From Pseudomonas sp. BN102 (GTDB lineage Bacteria > Pseudomonadota > Gammaproteobacteria > Pseudomonadales > Pseudomonadaceae), in NCBI RefSeq assembly GCF_029871245.1, contig NZ_SSON01000059.1, forward strand, positions 59,176 to 123,175: DNA of 64,000 nucleotides, written 5' to 3'. Of the stretch, positions 53,634 through 64,000 are shown one piece after another (position 1 is the first letter of the stretch; every line of letters begins with the position of its first letter). Under the pieces are notes generated by a model. That model made no database searches, was not told the DNA's origin, and saw only the letters and a program-made list of their open reading frames with translations. Position numbers and translations under genes: made by a program.

Positions 53634-54211
53634 CTAGCCGCTACTCCGCGCGTCTCGCCGGCGCTGCCGCTGATTCGCCAGGCCATAAGGCACCGCGACA
53701 CCTACGAGCAGGTTCAGGCTGGGAATGTCGGGCTGTTGGCTGGTCTGGCTGGCACCACGCCCGTGCGCGGTGCTGCGTACTCTCCACAACAAAGGGGTAT
53801 CCGTACCCGCCCCTACAATTGGCAGAAAAATCATCAGACCCCCTGCTGCTAGAGGCCGGAGCCTCAGGTTGCTCAGCGTACTCCGGGGAGTGCGTCGTCT
53901 ACCCTGTGTAACTTTTAGTAGTCGGCCAGGGCATTACCGCGAGGCGCAACGACGCTGTGAGAGCGAACGTTGGCCGGTGATGCAGTTGGCGGCTCGTTGA
54001 GCTCTGCGCTGGGCTGCACCAGGTAAGTTTCATTCAAGCACAGGGAACCCGACCCGCACGATTCTTCCGGACATTCGAGCGCGCCGGCCCGACAGAGGTG
54101 GCAGTAGAGGTCGATAGAGGTCGATCGGCGGGCAGGAGCAGCAGGCCGCAGCGAACGAATTCGCTCCTGCAAAAATTCGCCCGGCCAGCATTGAGCCAGG
54201 CCCGAGCCGCC
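53634..54211. other. 578-base gap between ABC transporter and histidine kinase genes
   Basis: No gene with ribosome site or family similarity. It contains a short diverged relative of the composite repeat at 54133-54171 and otherwise nothing I can name. Confidence 0.5.
54133..54171. repeat. diverged minimal palindromic element
   Basis: GCAGGAGC at the left and GCGAACGAATTCGCTCCTGC at the right with GCAGGCCGCAG between; a decayed relative of the element, at the 3' side of the histidine kinase gene. Confidence 0.5.
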
Positions 54212-55906
54212 TCAGCCAGCATTGCCGATCAGTTGGCTGAGCACCGCCCGCAACTTGCCGGGTTTCACCGGCTTGTTCAGCAACGGGACGCCGGGGTTTC
54301 TCAATTTGCGGCGGCACTGGTCGCTGCGGTCGGCGGTGATGATCACCGCCGGAAGTTCACGGGCGAAGTGCTGGCGCAAGGCCTGGATCACATCGCAGCC
54401 AACAACGCCGTGGTCCAGGTGGTAATCGACCAGGATCAGGTCCGGCGCCTGGCCCTGCAGCGCCTCCAGCGCGCCGTCGATGTCGGTGGCGGTGAGCACC
54501 TGGCAACCCCACTGGCCAAGCAATGCCGCCATGCTCTCGAGAATCCCCGGTTCGTTGTCCACCACCAACAGGCGCTGGCCAGGCAACGGGTCGCCGGTCA
54601 CCGGCCGCGCTTCCAGCTTCGGCTGTACCTGTGGTGGCGCCTCCGCCAGGGGAACTTCAATGCTGAACACCGAGCCGCGCCCCAGCTGCGAGCGCACCTC
54701 CACCCGGTACAGCAACATGCTGGCGATACGGTCCACAATCGCCAGGCCCAGGCCAACGCCCTTGCGTTCCGCGGCCCGGCCCACGTCCAGCTGGTTGAAT
54801 TCGAGGAAGATCGCCTGCAACTGGTCCGCCGGTATTCCCCTCCCGCTGTCCCAGACTTCGAGCCGCAGCCGGTCGCCCCGGCGGCGGGCGCCGAGCAGGA
54901 TGCGCCCGCGCTCGGTATAGCGGCAGGCATTGCTGAGGAAGTTGCGCAGGATGCGCGTCAGCAGGCGGAAGTCGGTGTTGATGCATAGATGCGGAATGCG
55001 TACCCGCAGCTCCAGCCCGGCGGCGTCGGCCACGCTCTGGAACTCCGAGGCCAGGGGGCCGAGCACCTCATCCAGCGAGTAGACGTCCAAGTCCGGCTTG
55101 ATCGCGCTCTGATCAAGCTTGGAGATGTCCAGCAGGTCGGTGAGCAGGTCCTCGGCACCCTCCAGCGCCTGGTGGGTGCGCTCCACCAGTTGCTGCTCGG
55201 CCGCCGGCAGCTTGCGCTCGCGCAGGGTCGAGACCAACAGGCGCGCGGCATTGAGCGGTTGCAACAGGTCGTGGCTGGCGGCGGCCAGGTACTTGTCCTT
55301 GCTCAGGTTGGCAGCCTCGGCGGCGTCCCGCGCTTCGCGCAATTGCTCGTTCAGCCCCTGCAACTCGCGGGTGCGCGCCAGTACCCGTTGTTCCAGTTCG
55401 TCATTGAGGGTCTGCAGGCGTTGCTGGGCCAGGATGCGCTCGGTGATATCGGCGACGAAACCTTCCACCAACCCTTCTTCATCAGGCTTGAGCAAGAGGT
55501 TCATCAGCACGTCCACATGGCTGCCGTCCTTGCGCCTGAGCCGTGTCTCGTAGCCGAACAATCCGCCTTCCCGCTGCAGGGCGCGGCGAATCCGCGCCAG
55601 CTCGGCGGCGCCACCGAAGAACAGCTTGTCGGCCAGTTCCACCAGCGGCCAAAGGCAATCCTGCGGCGAGTCGTAACCGAGCATCTGCGCCAGGGCCGGA
55701 TTGGCGGCACGCATGCCGTCCTGCAGGCTGGCCTGGAAGATGCCGTGCACCGCGTGTTCGAACAGCCATTTGTAGCGATTGCGCTCGGTCTCCAGCTCCT
55801 CCAGCCGCGCCAGCAGCTCCGGGTAGTGGCTCTTGCGCGCGGAATGGCTGCCCAGGCCGAGCAGCCCGGTGAGGGCCTCGCGCTGCTCGTCAGAGGGCCT
55901 CGGCAT
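54212..55906 (-). CDS. hybrid histidine kinase (PAS-HisKA-HATPase-REC)
   Basis: A 564-residue soluble sensor kinase: PAS domain at about 45-165 (NRYKWLFEHAVHGIFQASLQ, DITERILAQQRL), coiled-coil to 205, HisKA with His212 (AAASHDLLQPLN), ATPase with Asn near 326 (NFLSNACRY) and DSGRG (353-357), and a receiver domain whose phospho-acceptor is Asp494 (ILVDYHLD). No membrane segment: it senses a cytoplasmic signal. ATG 55906 overlaps the end of the ercA gene by 17 bases, with GAGGTGG upstream. Relatives beside ercA in P. aeruginosa control PQQ-dependent alcohol oxidation. No response regulator gene is seen here. Confidence 0.92.
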   Translation of the reverse strand: MPRPSDEQREALTGLLGLGSHSARKSHYPELLARLEELETERNRYKWLFEHAVHGIFQASLQDGMRAANPALAQMLGYDSPQDCLWPLVELADKLFFGGAAELARIRRALQREGGLFGYETRLRRKDGSHVDVLMNLLLKPDEEGLVEGFVADITERILAQQRLQTLNDELEQRVLARTRELQGLNEQLREARDAAEAANLSKDKYLAAASHDLLQPLNAARLLVSTLRERKLPAAEQQLVERTHQALEGAEDLLTDLLDISKLDQSAIKPDLDVYSLDEVLGPLASEFQSVADAAGLELRVRIPHLCINTDFRLLTRILRNFLSNACRYTERGRILLGARRRGDRLRLEVWDSGRGIPADQLQAIFLEFNQLDVGRAAERKGVGLGLAIVDRIASMLLYRVEVRSQLGRGSVFSIEVPLAEAPPQVQPKLEARPVTGDPLPGQRLLVVDNEPGILESMAALLGQWGCQVLTATDIDGALEALQGQAPDLILVDYHLDHGVVGCDVIQALRQHFARELPAVIITADRSDQCRRKLRNPGVPLLNKPVKPGKLRAVLSQLIGNAG

Positions 55907-57053
55907 AGACCACCTCGACATCCCGCTGGCTGGATTCGCGCGGGTTGGTGAGGATGCAAGGATCGCCCATGGCGTGACGTGACAGGAACGGAATGTCCGA
56001 AGTGCCGACGCCGTGCAGGCGCAGGGTCTCGTGGAAACCGACCGCGTGCTTGAGGGTCACCAGGTGCTCCACCAGGCGCTGGCGCACCTGGTTCTGGGTC
56101 AGGCCGCGGCAATCGATGCCGAAGGTCTCGGCGATCACCTTGAAGCGTTCCGGCGCGGCGCTGTAGTTGAACGCCACCACATGTTCCACCAGCACCGCGT
56201 TGCACAGGCCGTGAGGCAGGTCGAGGAAGCCCCCGAGGCTGTGGGACATGGCGTGCACCGCACCGAGAATGGCGTTGGAGAAGGCCAGACCGGCCTGCAT
56301 GCTGCCGAGCATGATCTTCTCGCGCAGGGCGATGTCCTGGGGATGGGCGATCATCGCCACCAGGTTGCCGTTGATCAGGCGCATGGCCTCCAGCGCATGG
56401 GGGTCGGTGAGCGGCCCGTGGCCGGTGGAAACGAAGGCCTCGATAGCGTGCACCAGGGCATCGATGCCGGTACAGGCCGACAGGAAGGGGTCCATGCTCA
56501 GCGTGGTTTCCGGATCGATCAGCGACACGTCCGGCACCACCGCCTTGCTGACGATGGAGAACTTCATCCGCTCCTGCTGGTTGGAGATGATCACGAACTG
56601 CGAGACATCGGCCGACGTGCCGGCCGTGGTGGGGATCAGGATCAGCGGCGGGCTGGGCACGCTGAGGGTGTCCACCCCTTCGAATTCGAGAATGTTGCGA
56701 CCATGGGCGGCCACTATGCCGATGCCCTTGGCGCAATCCATGGGACTGCCGCCGCCCACGGCGACAATCACGTTGCAGCCCATGGCGCGGTAGATCTCGG
56801 CGCCCTGCATCACCTCCTCCACGCGCGGGTTGGGCGACACCTGGGTGTAGAGGCAATAGTCAATGCCCTGGGCCTGGAGGCTGGCCTCCACATCGGCTAC
56901 CCAGCCGGCGGCCTGCACGCCGGGGTCGGACACCACCAGCACCTTGCGCGCGCCGAAGGTGCTGGCGTAGTTGCCGACGTTGTGCCGACAACCGGCGCCG
57001 AAAATGATCTCGGGAGAAACGAACTTGCGAAGCAGGCTGATATCGTGACGCAT
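55890..57053 (-). CDS. ercA: iron-containing alcohol dehydrogenase, ErcA type
   Basis: A 387-residue group III dehydrogenase: GGGSPMDCAKGIG (NAD site), PTTAGTSADVSQF, HAIEAFVSTGHGPL and the metal His cluster in AVHAMSHSLGGFLDLPHGLCN. ErcA is reported to be part of the regulation of ethanol oxidation in P. aeruginosa rather than a bulk catabolic enzyme. ATG 57053 has AAGAGCC upstream. It heads an ercA-kinase operon. PQQ synthesis genes and an ExaC-type dehydrogenase next door fit this role. Confidence 0.88.
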   Translation of the reverse strand: MRHDISLLRKFVSPEIIFGAGCRHNVGNYASTFGARKVLVVSDPGVQAAGWVADVEASLQAQGIDYCLYTQVSPNPRVEEVMQGAEIYRAMGCNVIVAVGGGSPMDCAKGIGIVAAHGRNILEFEGVDTLSVPSPPLILIPTTAGTSADVSQFVIISNQQERMKFSIVSKAVVPDVSLIDPETTLSMDPFLSACTGIDALVHAIEAFVSTGHGPLTDPHALEAMRLINGNLVAMIAHPQDIALREKIMLGSMQAGLAFSNAILGAVHAMSHSLGGFLDLPHGLCNAVLVEHVVAFNYSAAPERFKVIAETFGIDCRGLTQNQVRQRLVEHLVTLKHAVGFHETLRLHGVGTSDIPFLSRHAMGDPCILTNPRESSQRDVEVVYAEAL

Positions 57054-57153
57054 CAATCGGCTCTTTTTTGTAGTTATGGGGTGAGTAGGACCCAGCCTAC
57101 TGGATTCGCGGGCCATTTCAATCAGACCTTGGCCTGTTAGCCGTACTCCAGCT

Positions 57154-57191
57154 TGTGCGAATTCATTCGCGATGGGCAGCACAGCTGCCCC
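57154..57191. repeat. partial composite palindromic element
   Basis: GTGCGAATTCATTCGCGATGGGCAG then CACAGCTGCCC; left arm plus half of hairpin B, abutting a GTAGGTTGG-type repeat. Confidence 0.6.
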
Positions 57192-57271
57192 GTAGGTTGG
57201 TGCTGAGCGAAGCGAAGCCCAACGATCCGAGGTCAGGGTTGTTGGGCTTCGCAGGCTCAGCGCCAACCTAC
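57192..57271. repeat. GTAGGTTGG-type inverted repeat before ercA
   Basis: GTAGGTTGG, GCTGAGCG and GCGAAGCCCAAC at the left are inverted at the right (GTTGGGCTTCGC, GCTCAGCG, CCAACCTAC); 80 bases in all, between the S9 peptidase gene and ercA. A dispersed palindrome also seen near pobA. Confidence 0.85.
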
Positions 57272-57277
57272 AAGGGC

Positions 57278-59137
57278 TTATCGCCCATTGAGGAACTTCC
57301 GGTAGAACCCCAACTCCGCCTCCAGCGCATGGGCCAGGTTGGCCGCTTGGCGGAACCCATGCTGCTCTTCGGGATAGACGTGGCATTCCACCTGTTGCCC
57401 GGCTTCGCGCAGGGCTTCGATCATACTGGCTGTCTGCTCCGGCACCACCACCGCGTCCTGCCCGCCCTGGAAGAAAATCACCGGCACGGCGATTTCCCGC
57501 GCCCGCAGCAAGGGCGTGCGTTGCCGATAGCGCTCGGCGTCCTGCTGCGGGTCACCGATCAGCCAGTCCAGGTAGTCGGCCTCGAACTTGTGGGTCTTCT
57601 CCCGCAGTACCAGCGGGTCGCTGACCCCGTAGTAGCTGGCGCCGCCGCAGAACGGCGTATCCCCTGCCAGGGCCAGCAGTGTGGTGAAACCACCGGCGCT
57701 GGCGCCGCGGATAAAGGCCTTGGCCGGGTCTATCAGGCCAAGCTGGTCCAGATGGGCCAGCAGTGCCTTGGCGTCCTGCACATCCAGCTCGCCCCAGCCG
57801 CCGGCGAGGCGCTGCCGGTAGGCCCGGCCATAGCCGCTGCTGCCTCGATAATCGAGGTCGGCCACGGCGAAGCCGCGCTGGGTCCAGAACTGGATGCGCG
57901 GGTCGAAGACCGGTTGGCAAGCAGAGGTCGGACCGCCGTGGCAGAGGACCAGCAGCGGTGGCCGTTGCCCCTGCGGCCCTCGATAGCAGTCGTTGACCGG
58001 CGGGTAGAAGAAGGCATGCGCCCACTCCCCTTCCCCTACGACGAAGCGCAACGGCTGGGGTCGGGCGATTTCCTCGGGCGGCAGGCCGGCGCCGCCTCCG
58101 GCCAATACCTGCACGGCGCCGCTGGCGCGGTCGATGGCCAGCACGGCACTGGCGCTCGAAGGCCCTGCAGCTATGCAATAGAAATTCACCGGGTCCGCCG
58201 CCAGTTGGCGAAAGCGGCTGTAGGTGCTGGCCAACGGCTTTTGGTCGGAGCCGACGAGGTAGCCCTGGCCCTCCCTGAGCCAGCTGCGCAAGCTGTCATC
58301 CGGCAGGTAGTTGCAAGTGCCCAATTGCCAAGGCGCCGGAGCATGGTCGGCCGCTTCCGCGGGCAAGGGGTGCAGTCCGTCGACCGCCAGCCGCCAGGGC
58401 TGCCACCAACCGTTGCCGTCGCTCAAGCAGTGCAGGCGGCCCAGGGCATCGAAACGCGGCTGCTGCAGGGATTCTCCGCCCTCCCCGCCAGCCACCACCT
58501 CAGGCGGTCCCCAGCCCTCGCCCTGGCGCCTGCGCAGACAGAGCCGCGTCTCCGTCCAGGGCTGCGCCGGGCGGCTCCATTCGATCCAGGCAAGAATCTG
58601 GCCATCGGGACTGATACGCGGCGCGGCATAGAAGTCGGCGCCCTCGGCCAATACCTGACGGCGACCATCGGCCAGGGCGATGGCCACCAGCCTATGGCTC
58701 GCCAGCTCTTCCTCCACCGCCAGCACGGCGCCGACCTGTTCCCAGGGCCAGAGGTCGCCATAGCGACACGGGGAATTGCCGGTCAGGGGCCGAGGCGCTC
58801 CGTCCAGAGTCTGGAGATGGAGCTGCTGGTCCGCCTCGTTGACGAACACCACTGCGTCCGCCACCAGGCAGAAGGCGCCGCCACCGTACTCGTAGACCCG
58901 GCTGCGCAGGGAGAAACCGGCGGGGGTCAGGCAGCGGGCCGCGCCCGCCTGCCAGTGCCACAGGGTAGTGCGGCCATCAGCGGGGTCGAACAGGCTCCAG
59001 AACAGCCCGGCAGGGCCGGCGCGCAGTTCGGCCAAGTCGCCGCTGGCAGCGACGGCCCGCTCCGCGCTCCAGGGGCTGTCCCAGAAACCGAAGGCGCGGG
59101 TTTCAGGCGCGGCAGATGATTTTCGAGGTGCGCTCAT
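57278..59137 (-). CDS. S9 prolyl-oligopeptidase family protein of the pqq cluster
   Basis: A 619-residue peptidase or hydrolase: N-terminal beta-propeller (about 30-370), then the alpha/beta-hydrolase domain with the nucleophile in GASAGGFTT, an Asp in [10 protein letters not shown] and the His in EEQHGF. The oxyanion segment [16 protein letters not shown] is typical of the acylaminoacyl-peptidase group. It starts 35 bases inside the end of pqqE, so it belongs to the pqq operon; the same gene follows pqqE in P. aeruginosa (sometimes called pqqH). A role in PqqA processing is plausible, not shown here. Confidence 0.88.
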   Translation of the reverse strand: MSAPRKSSAAPETRAFGFWDSPWSAERAVAASGDLAELRAGPAGLFWSLFDPADGRTTLWHWQAGAARCLTPAGFSLRSRVYEYGGGAFCLVADAVVFVNEADQQLHLQTLDGAPRPLTGNSPCRYGDLWPWEQVGAVLAVEEELASHRLVAIALADGRRQVLAEGADFYAAPRISPDGQILAWIEWSRPAQPWTETRLCLRRRQGEGWGPPEVVAGGEGGESLQQPRFDALGRLHCLSDGNGWWQPWRLAVDGLHPLPAEAADHAPAPWQLGTCNYLPDDSLRSWLREGQGYLVGSDQKPLASTYSRFRQLAADPVNFYCIAAGPSSASAVLAIDRASGAVQVLAGGGAGLPPEEIARPQPLRFVVGEGEWAHAFFYPPVNDCYRGPQGQRPPLLVLCHGGPTSACQPVFDPRIQFWTQRGFAVADLDYRGSSGYGRAYRQRLAGGWGELDVQDAKALLAHLDQLGLIDPAKAFIRGASAGGFTTLLALAGDTPFCGGASYYGVSDPLVLREKTHKFEADYLDWLIGDPQQDAERYRQRTPLLRAREIAVPVIFFQGGQDAVVVPEQTASMIEALREAGQQVECHVYPEEQHGFRQAANLAHALEAELGFYRKFLNGR

Positions 59138-60254
59138 TGCGATAGGTCAGTTGTTCCAGCTCCAGGGGAGCATGCTCCGCCGCCTCTCGCGCCGCCAGGA
59201 TCTTGCCGTGGTGGGCCGACTTGGCACACACCGGATCGGCGTTGCTGGCGTCCCCGGTGAGCAGGAAGGCCTGGCAACGGCAGCCGCCGAAGTCCTTCTC
59301 CTTCTCGTCGCAGGAGCGGCAAGGCTCGGGCATCCAGTCGTAGCCGCGAAAGCGATTGAAGCCAAAGGACTCGTACCAGATGTGGCGCAGGCTGTGCTCG
59401 CGCACATTGGGGAACTGCACCGGCAGCTGGCGCGCACTGTGGCAAGGCAGCGCGGTGCCGTCCGGGGTGATGTCGAGGAACAGGTTGCCCCAGCCGTTCA
59501 TGCAGGCCTTGGGGCGCTCCTCGTAGTAGTCCGGGGTGACGAAGATCAGCTTGCAGGGGTGCCCTTCGGCAGCCAGCTTCGCCCGGTAGGAATGGGTGAT
59601 GCGCTCGGCGCGCTGCAGCTGTTCGCGGGTCGGCAGCAGGCCGGCGCGGTTCAGTTCGGCCCAGCCGTAGAACTGGCAGGTGGCGAGTTCGACGAAGTCC
59701 GCCTCCAGCTCCAGGCACAACTCGATGATGCGCTCGATGCTGTCGATGTTGTGCCGGTGGGTGACGAAGTTCAGCACCATCGGGTAGCCCTGCGCCTTCA
59801 CCGCGCGGGCCATGGCCAGCTTCTGCGCAAAGGCCTTGCGCGAGCCGGCCAGCAGGTTGTTCACCTCCTCGTCGGCGGCCTGGAAGCTGATCTGGATATG
59901 ATCCAGGCCGGCGTCCTTGAATGCCGCCATGCGCGCTTCGGAAAGGCCGATGCCGGAGGTGATCAGGTTGGTGTAGTAGCCCAGTTCGCGGGCAGCGCGG
60001 ATCAATTCCTCGAGGTCCTGGCGCACCAGCGGCTCGCCACCGGAGAAACCCAGCTGCGCGGCGCCCAGTTCGCGGGCCTGGCGGAACACCTCGATCCACT
60101 GCGCGGTGGTCAGCTCCTCACCCTGCTTGGCGAAGTCCAGCGGGTTGGAGCAATAGGGGCATTGCAGCGGGCAGCGGTAGGTCAGCTCGGCCAGTAGCCA
60201 GAACGGCGGCCCCGGCTGGGTGTCAGGCGTCGAGTTGCAACCAGAACTGGGCAT
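59103..60254 (-). CDS. pqqE: PqqA peptide cyclase, radical SAM
   Basis: Joins a Glu and a Tyr of PqqA by a carbon-carbon bond. 383 residues with the radical SAM cluster CPLQCPYC near residue 28, GGEPL, and the C-terminal SPASM-type Cys-rich part ([30 protein letters not shown]). ATG 60254 lies 32 bases inside pqqD with GAGGTGG before it. Cytoplasmic; needs PqqD to present the peptide. Confidence 0.97.
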   Translation of the reverse strand: MPSSGCNSTPDTQPGPPFWLLAELTYRCPLQCPYCSNPLDFAKQGEELTTAQWIEVFRQARELGAAQLGFSGGEPLVRQDLEELIRAARELGYYTNLITSGIGLSEARMAAFKDAGLDHIQISFQAADEEVNNLLAGSRKAFAQKLAMARAVKAQGYPMVLNFVTHRHNIDSIERIIELCLELEADFVELATCQFYGWAELNRAGLLPTREQLQRAERITHSYRAKLAAEGHPCKLIFVTPDYYEERPKACMNGWGNLFLDITPDGTALPCHSARQLPVQFPNVREHSLRHIWYESFGFNRFRGYDWMPEPCRSCDEKEKDFGGCRCQAFLLTGDASNADPVCAKSAHHGKILAAREAAEHAPLELEQLTYRNERTSKIICRA

Positions 60255-60504
60255 GGGCCACCTCGATGAAAGCCAGTATGTCTTCGTCCAGGCCGGGCAC
60301 GTCGGGGAAGCGCCGGCGCAGGTCGAGAATGATCTGCGCCACCGAACGCTGGCCGTCCACCAGGCGCAGGATCTCCCCCGCGCTTTCGTTCAGCCGCACC
60401 ATGCCCTCGGGGTAAAGCAGCACATGGCAGCCCTGGGCCGGCTCCCATTGCAGGCGGAAGCCCCGGCGCAGGTTGGGCACCTGGTGCCGATTGAAATCAG
60501 TCAT
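60223..60504 (-). CDS. pqqD: PqqA-binding chaperone
   Basis: A 93-residue peptide-recognition protein that hands PqqA to Pqq[34 protein letters not shown] and [14 protein letters not shown] are the family pattern. ATG overlaps the pqqC stop as ATGA, and its 3' end overlaps pqqE by 32 bases, so the three genes are tightly coupled. Confidence 0.96.
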   Translation of the reverse strand: MTDFNRHQVPNLRRGFRLQWEPAQGCHVLLYPEGMVRLNESAGEILRLVDGQRSVAQIILDLRRRFPDVPGLDEDILAFIEVAHAQFWLQLDA

Positions 60505-61253
60505 AGCGCGATCCCCCGGTGCCAGGCCCGCTCGCGGGTCACCGTGTGGTAAGGCGGACGTTCCAGTTCAAAGGCCATGCTCATGGCGTCGAGCATGCTC
60601 CAGAGCACGTCCAGCTTGAATTGCAGGATGTCCAGCATGCGCTGCTGGGCCTCCCAGGTGCGGTAGTGCTCGAGGGTGATGCGCAGGCCGTGCTCCACGT
60701 CGCGGCGCGCCTCCTTCAGGCGCTTCCTGAAGTAGTCGTAACCGGCCGGGTCGATCCAGGGGTAGTGCTGCGGCCAGGCATCCAGCCGCGACTGGTGGAT
60801 CTGCGGGGCGAACAGCTCGGTCAACGAGCTGCTGGCCGCTTCCTGCCAGCTGGCGCGGCGGGCGAAGTTGACGTAGGCATCCACTGCGAAGCGCACGCCG
60901 GGCAGTACCAGTTCCTGGGACAGCACCTGCTCACGCTCCAGCCCCACCGCCTCGGCCAGACGCAGCCAGGCCTCGATGCCGCCTTCCTCGCCGGGCGCGC
61001 CGTCGTGATCCTGGATGCGTTGTATCCATTCGCGGCGGGTGTCGCGGTCCGAGCAGTTGGCGAGAATGGCGGCGTCCTTCAGCGGGATGCTCACCTGGTA
61101 GTAGAAGCGGTTGGCCACCCAGCCCTGGATCTGCTCGCGGCTGGCGCGGCCCTCGTACATGGCGCGGTGGTAGGGATGGTGGATGTGGTAGCAGGCGCCC
61201 TTGGCGCGCAGCGCCTGCTCGAATTCCGCGGGAGTCATGGCGTGCTGGCTCAT
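60501..61253 (-). CDS. pqqC: pyrroloquinoline-quinone synthase
   Basis: Catalyses the last, cofactor-free oxidation and ring closure of PQQ. 250 residues of the TenA-like helical fold: [57 protein letters not shown] and [18 protein letters not shown] are all diagnostic. ATG 61253 has GAGGA upstream. A palindromic repeat fills the gap to pqqB. Confidence 0.97.
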   Translation of the reverse strand: MSQHAMTPAEFEQALRAKGACYHIHHPYHRAMYEGRASREQIQGWVANRFYYQVSIPLKDAAILANCSDRDTRREWIQRIQDHDGAPGEEGGIEAWLRLAEAVGLEREQVLSQELVLPGVRFAVDAYVNFARRASWQEAASSSLTELFAPQIHQSRLDAWPQHYPWIDPAGYDYFRKRLKEARRDVEHGLRITLEHYRTWEAQQRMLDILQFKLDVLWSMLDAMSMAFELERPPYHTVTRERAWHRGIAL

Positions 61254-61267
61254 GCTCGGAGTCCTCG

Positions 61268-61321
61268 TAGAGTGCGCTGTGCGCACCGGAAACAGGTCAT
61301 GGTGCGCACGGCGCACCCTAC
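61268..61321. repeat. GTGCGC-type palindrome between pqqB and pqqC
   Basis: TAGAGTGCGCTGTGCGCACC and GGTGCGCACGGCGCACCCTAC around GGAAACAGGTCAT. Its outer CTA gives the pqqB stop codon. Same family as at 15784 and 18080. Confidence 0.85.
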
Positions 61322-62232
61322 AACTCGATGCTCATGCCGTCCCAGGCGACTTCGATGCCGTGACGGCCCAGCTCGGCGCGTTCGGCCGAGTCGACGTCGA
61401 GGATCGGGTTGGTGTTGTTGATATGGATGAGCACCTTGCGCGGGCCCTGCAGGCAGTCGAGCACCTCGAGCATGCCGCCGGGGCCGCTCTGCGGCAGGTG
61501 GCCCATCTCGCTGCCGAGCTTGTCGCCTACCTCGCAGTGGCGCATCTCGTCATCGCGCCAGAGGGTGCCGTCCACCAACAGGCAGTCGGCACGGCGCATC
61601 CAGCCGAGCAGCGTCTCGTCCACCTGGCCGAGGCCGGGGGCGTAGAACAGCGTGCCGCCGCTTTGCAGGTCCTCCACCAGCAGGCCGATGTTGTCGCCGG
61701 GATGCGGGTTGCCGCGGTGCGGCGAGTAAGGTGGCGCGCTGCTGCGCAGGGGGATGGCGGTGAAGCGCAAACCCTGGCAGGCGGGAATCTCGAACGCCGG
61801 GCTGGCAAGGTCGATGGGGTTCCAGGCGAGGCCACCGTTCCAGTGCTCGAGCATGCGGAACAACGGGAAGCCCGTGGTCAGGTCCTGGTGGACCATGTCG
61901 GTGCACCAGACCGGGTGCGGGCAGCCCTCACGCAAACTGAGCAGGCCGGTGACGTGGTCGATCTGGCTGTCCAGCAGGATGATCGCCTGGATACCGGTAT
62001 CCCGCGGGCGGCGCGCCGGTTGCAGCGGCGGGAAGGCTTCGAGCTGGGCGCGGATGTCCGGTGAGGCGTTGCACAGCACCCAGTCGATGCCATTGGCGCT
62101 GATGGCGATGGACGACTGGGTGCGTGGCTGGGCCCGCACCTTGCCGCTGCGTACGCCCCGGCAGTTGCGGCAGTTGCAGTTCCACTGGGGGAAGCCGCCA
62201 CCGGCGGCCGAGCCGAGAATCTGGATATGCAT
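61318..62232 (-). CDS. pqqB: PQQ biosynthesis hydroxylase PqqB
   Basis: A 304-residue metallo-beta-lactamase-fold protein required for PQQ production, reported to hydroxylate the tyrosine part of the precursor. [21 protein letters not shown] with a Cys pair for zinc, [18 protein letters not shown] and [11 protein letters not shown] are diagnostic; the usual HxHxDH motif is altered to SQIDH, as in the family. It is 47 bases after pqqA, and a hairpin lies between. Confidence 0.96.
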   Translation of the reverse strand: MHIQILGSAAGGGFPQWNCNCRNCRGVRSGKVRAQPRTQSSIAISANGIDWVLCNASPDIRAQLEAFPPLQPARRPRDTGIQAIILLDSQIDHVTGLLSLREGCPHPVWCTDMVHQDLTTGFPLFRMLEHWNGGLAWNPIDLASPAFEIPACQGLRFTAIPLRSSAPPYSPHRGNPHPGDNIGLLVEDLQSGGTLFYAPGLGQVDETLLGWMRRADCLLVDGTLWRDDEMRHCEVGDKLGSEMGHLPQSGPGGMLEVLDCLQGPRKVLIHINNTNPILDVDSAERAELGRHGIEVAWDGMSIEL

Positions 62233-62252
62233 GGAATGAGCCCTGGGCGGGG

Positions 62253-62271
62253 GCCCCGGCAGGGCCGGGGC
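62253..62271 (-). promoter_or_regulatory. hairpin between pqqA and pqqB
   Basis: GCCCCGGC AGG GCCGGGGC: perfect 8-bp stem, 3-base loop. It can partly end transcription or protect the mRNA, giving more pqqA than pqqB, as proposed for other pqq operons. Confidence 0.65.
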
Positions 62272-62279
62272 GATGCGGA

Positions 62280-62351
62280 TCAGCGGTTGGCGAAGTACAG
62301 GGTGACTTCGAAACCAATGCGCAGATCGGTAAAGGCGGGTTTAGTCCACAT
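62280..62351 (-). CDS. pqqA: PQQ precursor peptide
   Basis: A 23-residue peptide, too short for usual gene calls. It begins [19 protein letters not shown] and carries the Glu15 and Tyr19 that become the PQQ skeleton, in the E-x3-Y spacing. AGAGGA lies 9 bases before the ATG, and pqqB follows. PqqE with PqqD joins the two residues. Confidence 0.96.
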   Translation of the reverse strand: MWTKPAFTDLRIGFEVTLYFANR

Positions 62352-62477
62352 GGAGCAATCCTCTTGTTATGCCGCCGGAGGATTCCGGCAAGTCCAGTTA
62401 AACACCGGCCCGGAGGGGCCCGAATGGTACTTTCGGAGGAGATTCGCTCGTGATTTGGTAGGGGCCGGACGGCCTTT

Positions 62478-62573
62478 GTGGGGGCGATTTCAATCGCCAA
62501 GGGCTGCGCAGCAGCCCCCTGCAAGGCCCAGGGGCAGGCCTTCGGCCTGCATGGCGAATGAATTCGCCCCTAC
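62478..62573. repeat. composite palindromic element, copy 11 (reverse order)
   Basis: Left arm GTGGGGGCGATTTCAATCGC, GGGCTGCGCAGCAGCCC, GCAGGCCTTCGGCCTGC, right arm GCGAATGAATTCGCCCCTAC. Order B then A. Confidence 0.93.
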
Positions 62574-62600
62574 AAAGGATCGTCCCACCAAATGTGCCTG

Positions 62601-62630
62601 GAAAAAGAAAAACGCGGCCGAGGCCGCGTT
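62601..62630 (-). terminator. intrinsic terminator of the aldehyde dehydrogenase gene
   Basis: AACGCGGCC GA GGCCGCGTT perfect 9-bp stem; on the minus strand it runs into TTTTTC TTTTT-like sequence. It is about 115 bases after the stop. Confidence 0.85.
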
Positions 62631-62743
62631 GCGAAGAAACCCTGCCGGGCGTTGGAATGGGAGGCGCTAAATCCCGCTGACAGGGCTCGATCGGCAAAGG
62701 GAGTCTGGCGCCCATACCGGCGCGCCACGGGGTCGATGATGAA

Positions 62744-64000
<1,257 letters not shown>

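Larger units (their letters stand above)
62352..62743. other. gap between pqqA and the aldehyde dehydrogenase gene
   Basis: Contains the pqqA promoter (not resolved by eye), repeat copy 11 at 62478-62573 and the terminator of the aldehyde dehydrogenase gene at 62601-62630. Nothing else seen. Confidence 0.5.

Noticed and set aside
53634..53834. 66-codon minus-strand ORF after the ABC transporter gene
   Set aside because: No ribosome site or recognisable similarity, Arg-rich; judged to be noise.

Overview
The window is high-GC bacterial DNA, almost fully coding. Gene order, protein types (benABCDKE, pcaRK, pcaBDC, pcaHG, pobA, pqqABCDE, ercA, exaC) and OprD-family porins point to a Pseudomonas, probably a large-genome soil pseudomonad. 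The species is not determined. No rRNA, tRNA, phage, insertion sequence or CRISPR array was seen. Most of the window is a catabolic island for aromatic and hydroaromatic acids. Both ends of the window cut through a gene.

Layout. 1-15000: three paralogous KstD-like FAD dehydrogenases (the first cut by the window start), a NIPSNAP protein, a TetR regulator, the bifunctional 3-dehydroshikimate dehydratase QuiC, an MFS carrier, a second QuiC-like TIM barrel with an EamA exporter, an IclR regulator, a small ORF and an OprD porin. 15277-21072: a minus-strand operon pcaIJF-pcaBDC with PcaR boxes at its promoter. 21264-30483: the benzoate block benABCD-benK-benE-porin, with BenR and a XylS/BenR-type double site. 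30628-33334: pcaK and pcaR, each with a double PcaR box. 33604-38750: a LysR/PcaQ gene followed by pcaHG, a ZapE-like ATPase, an AEC transporter and a nitroreductase. 38849-45126: small redox and stress genes (Rof, DUF2024, thioredoxin-like, MarR, AhpD-like), a frameshifted MocR regulator, a semialdehyde dehydrogenase and an SRAP-like protein. 45460-47947: a bufferin-type operon (DUF2282, DUF692, DUF2063, DoxX). 48077-50294: pobR and pobA. 50751-53633: a GH5 glucanase and an ABC transporter with a degenerate ATPase. 54212-64000: ercA with a hybrid histidine kinase, the pqq operon with an S9 peptidase, and an ExaC-type aldehyde dehydrogenase cut by the window end.

How it works together. Benzoate becomes benzoate diol (BenABC) and then catechol (BenD); the later cat genes are not here. 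4-Hydroxybenzoate (PobA) and 3-dehydroshikimate (QuiC) both give protocatechuate, which PcaHG, PcaB, PcaC, PcaD, PcaIJ and PcaF take to succinyl-CoA and acetyl-CoA. I infer that the KstD-like enzymes and the second TIM barrel aromatise or dehydrate cyclic ketones or hydroxy acids that enter this funnel. An IclR regulator and a shared 15-bp palindrome appear to control part of that module.

Gaps between genes carry at least 11 copies of a ~97-bp composite palindromic element plus fragments, three copies of a second palindrome (GTGCGC type) inside the pca and pqq operons, and a third family near pobA and ercA.
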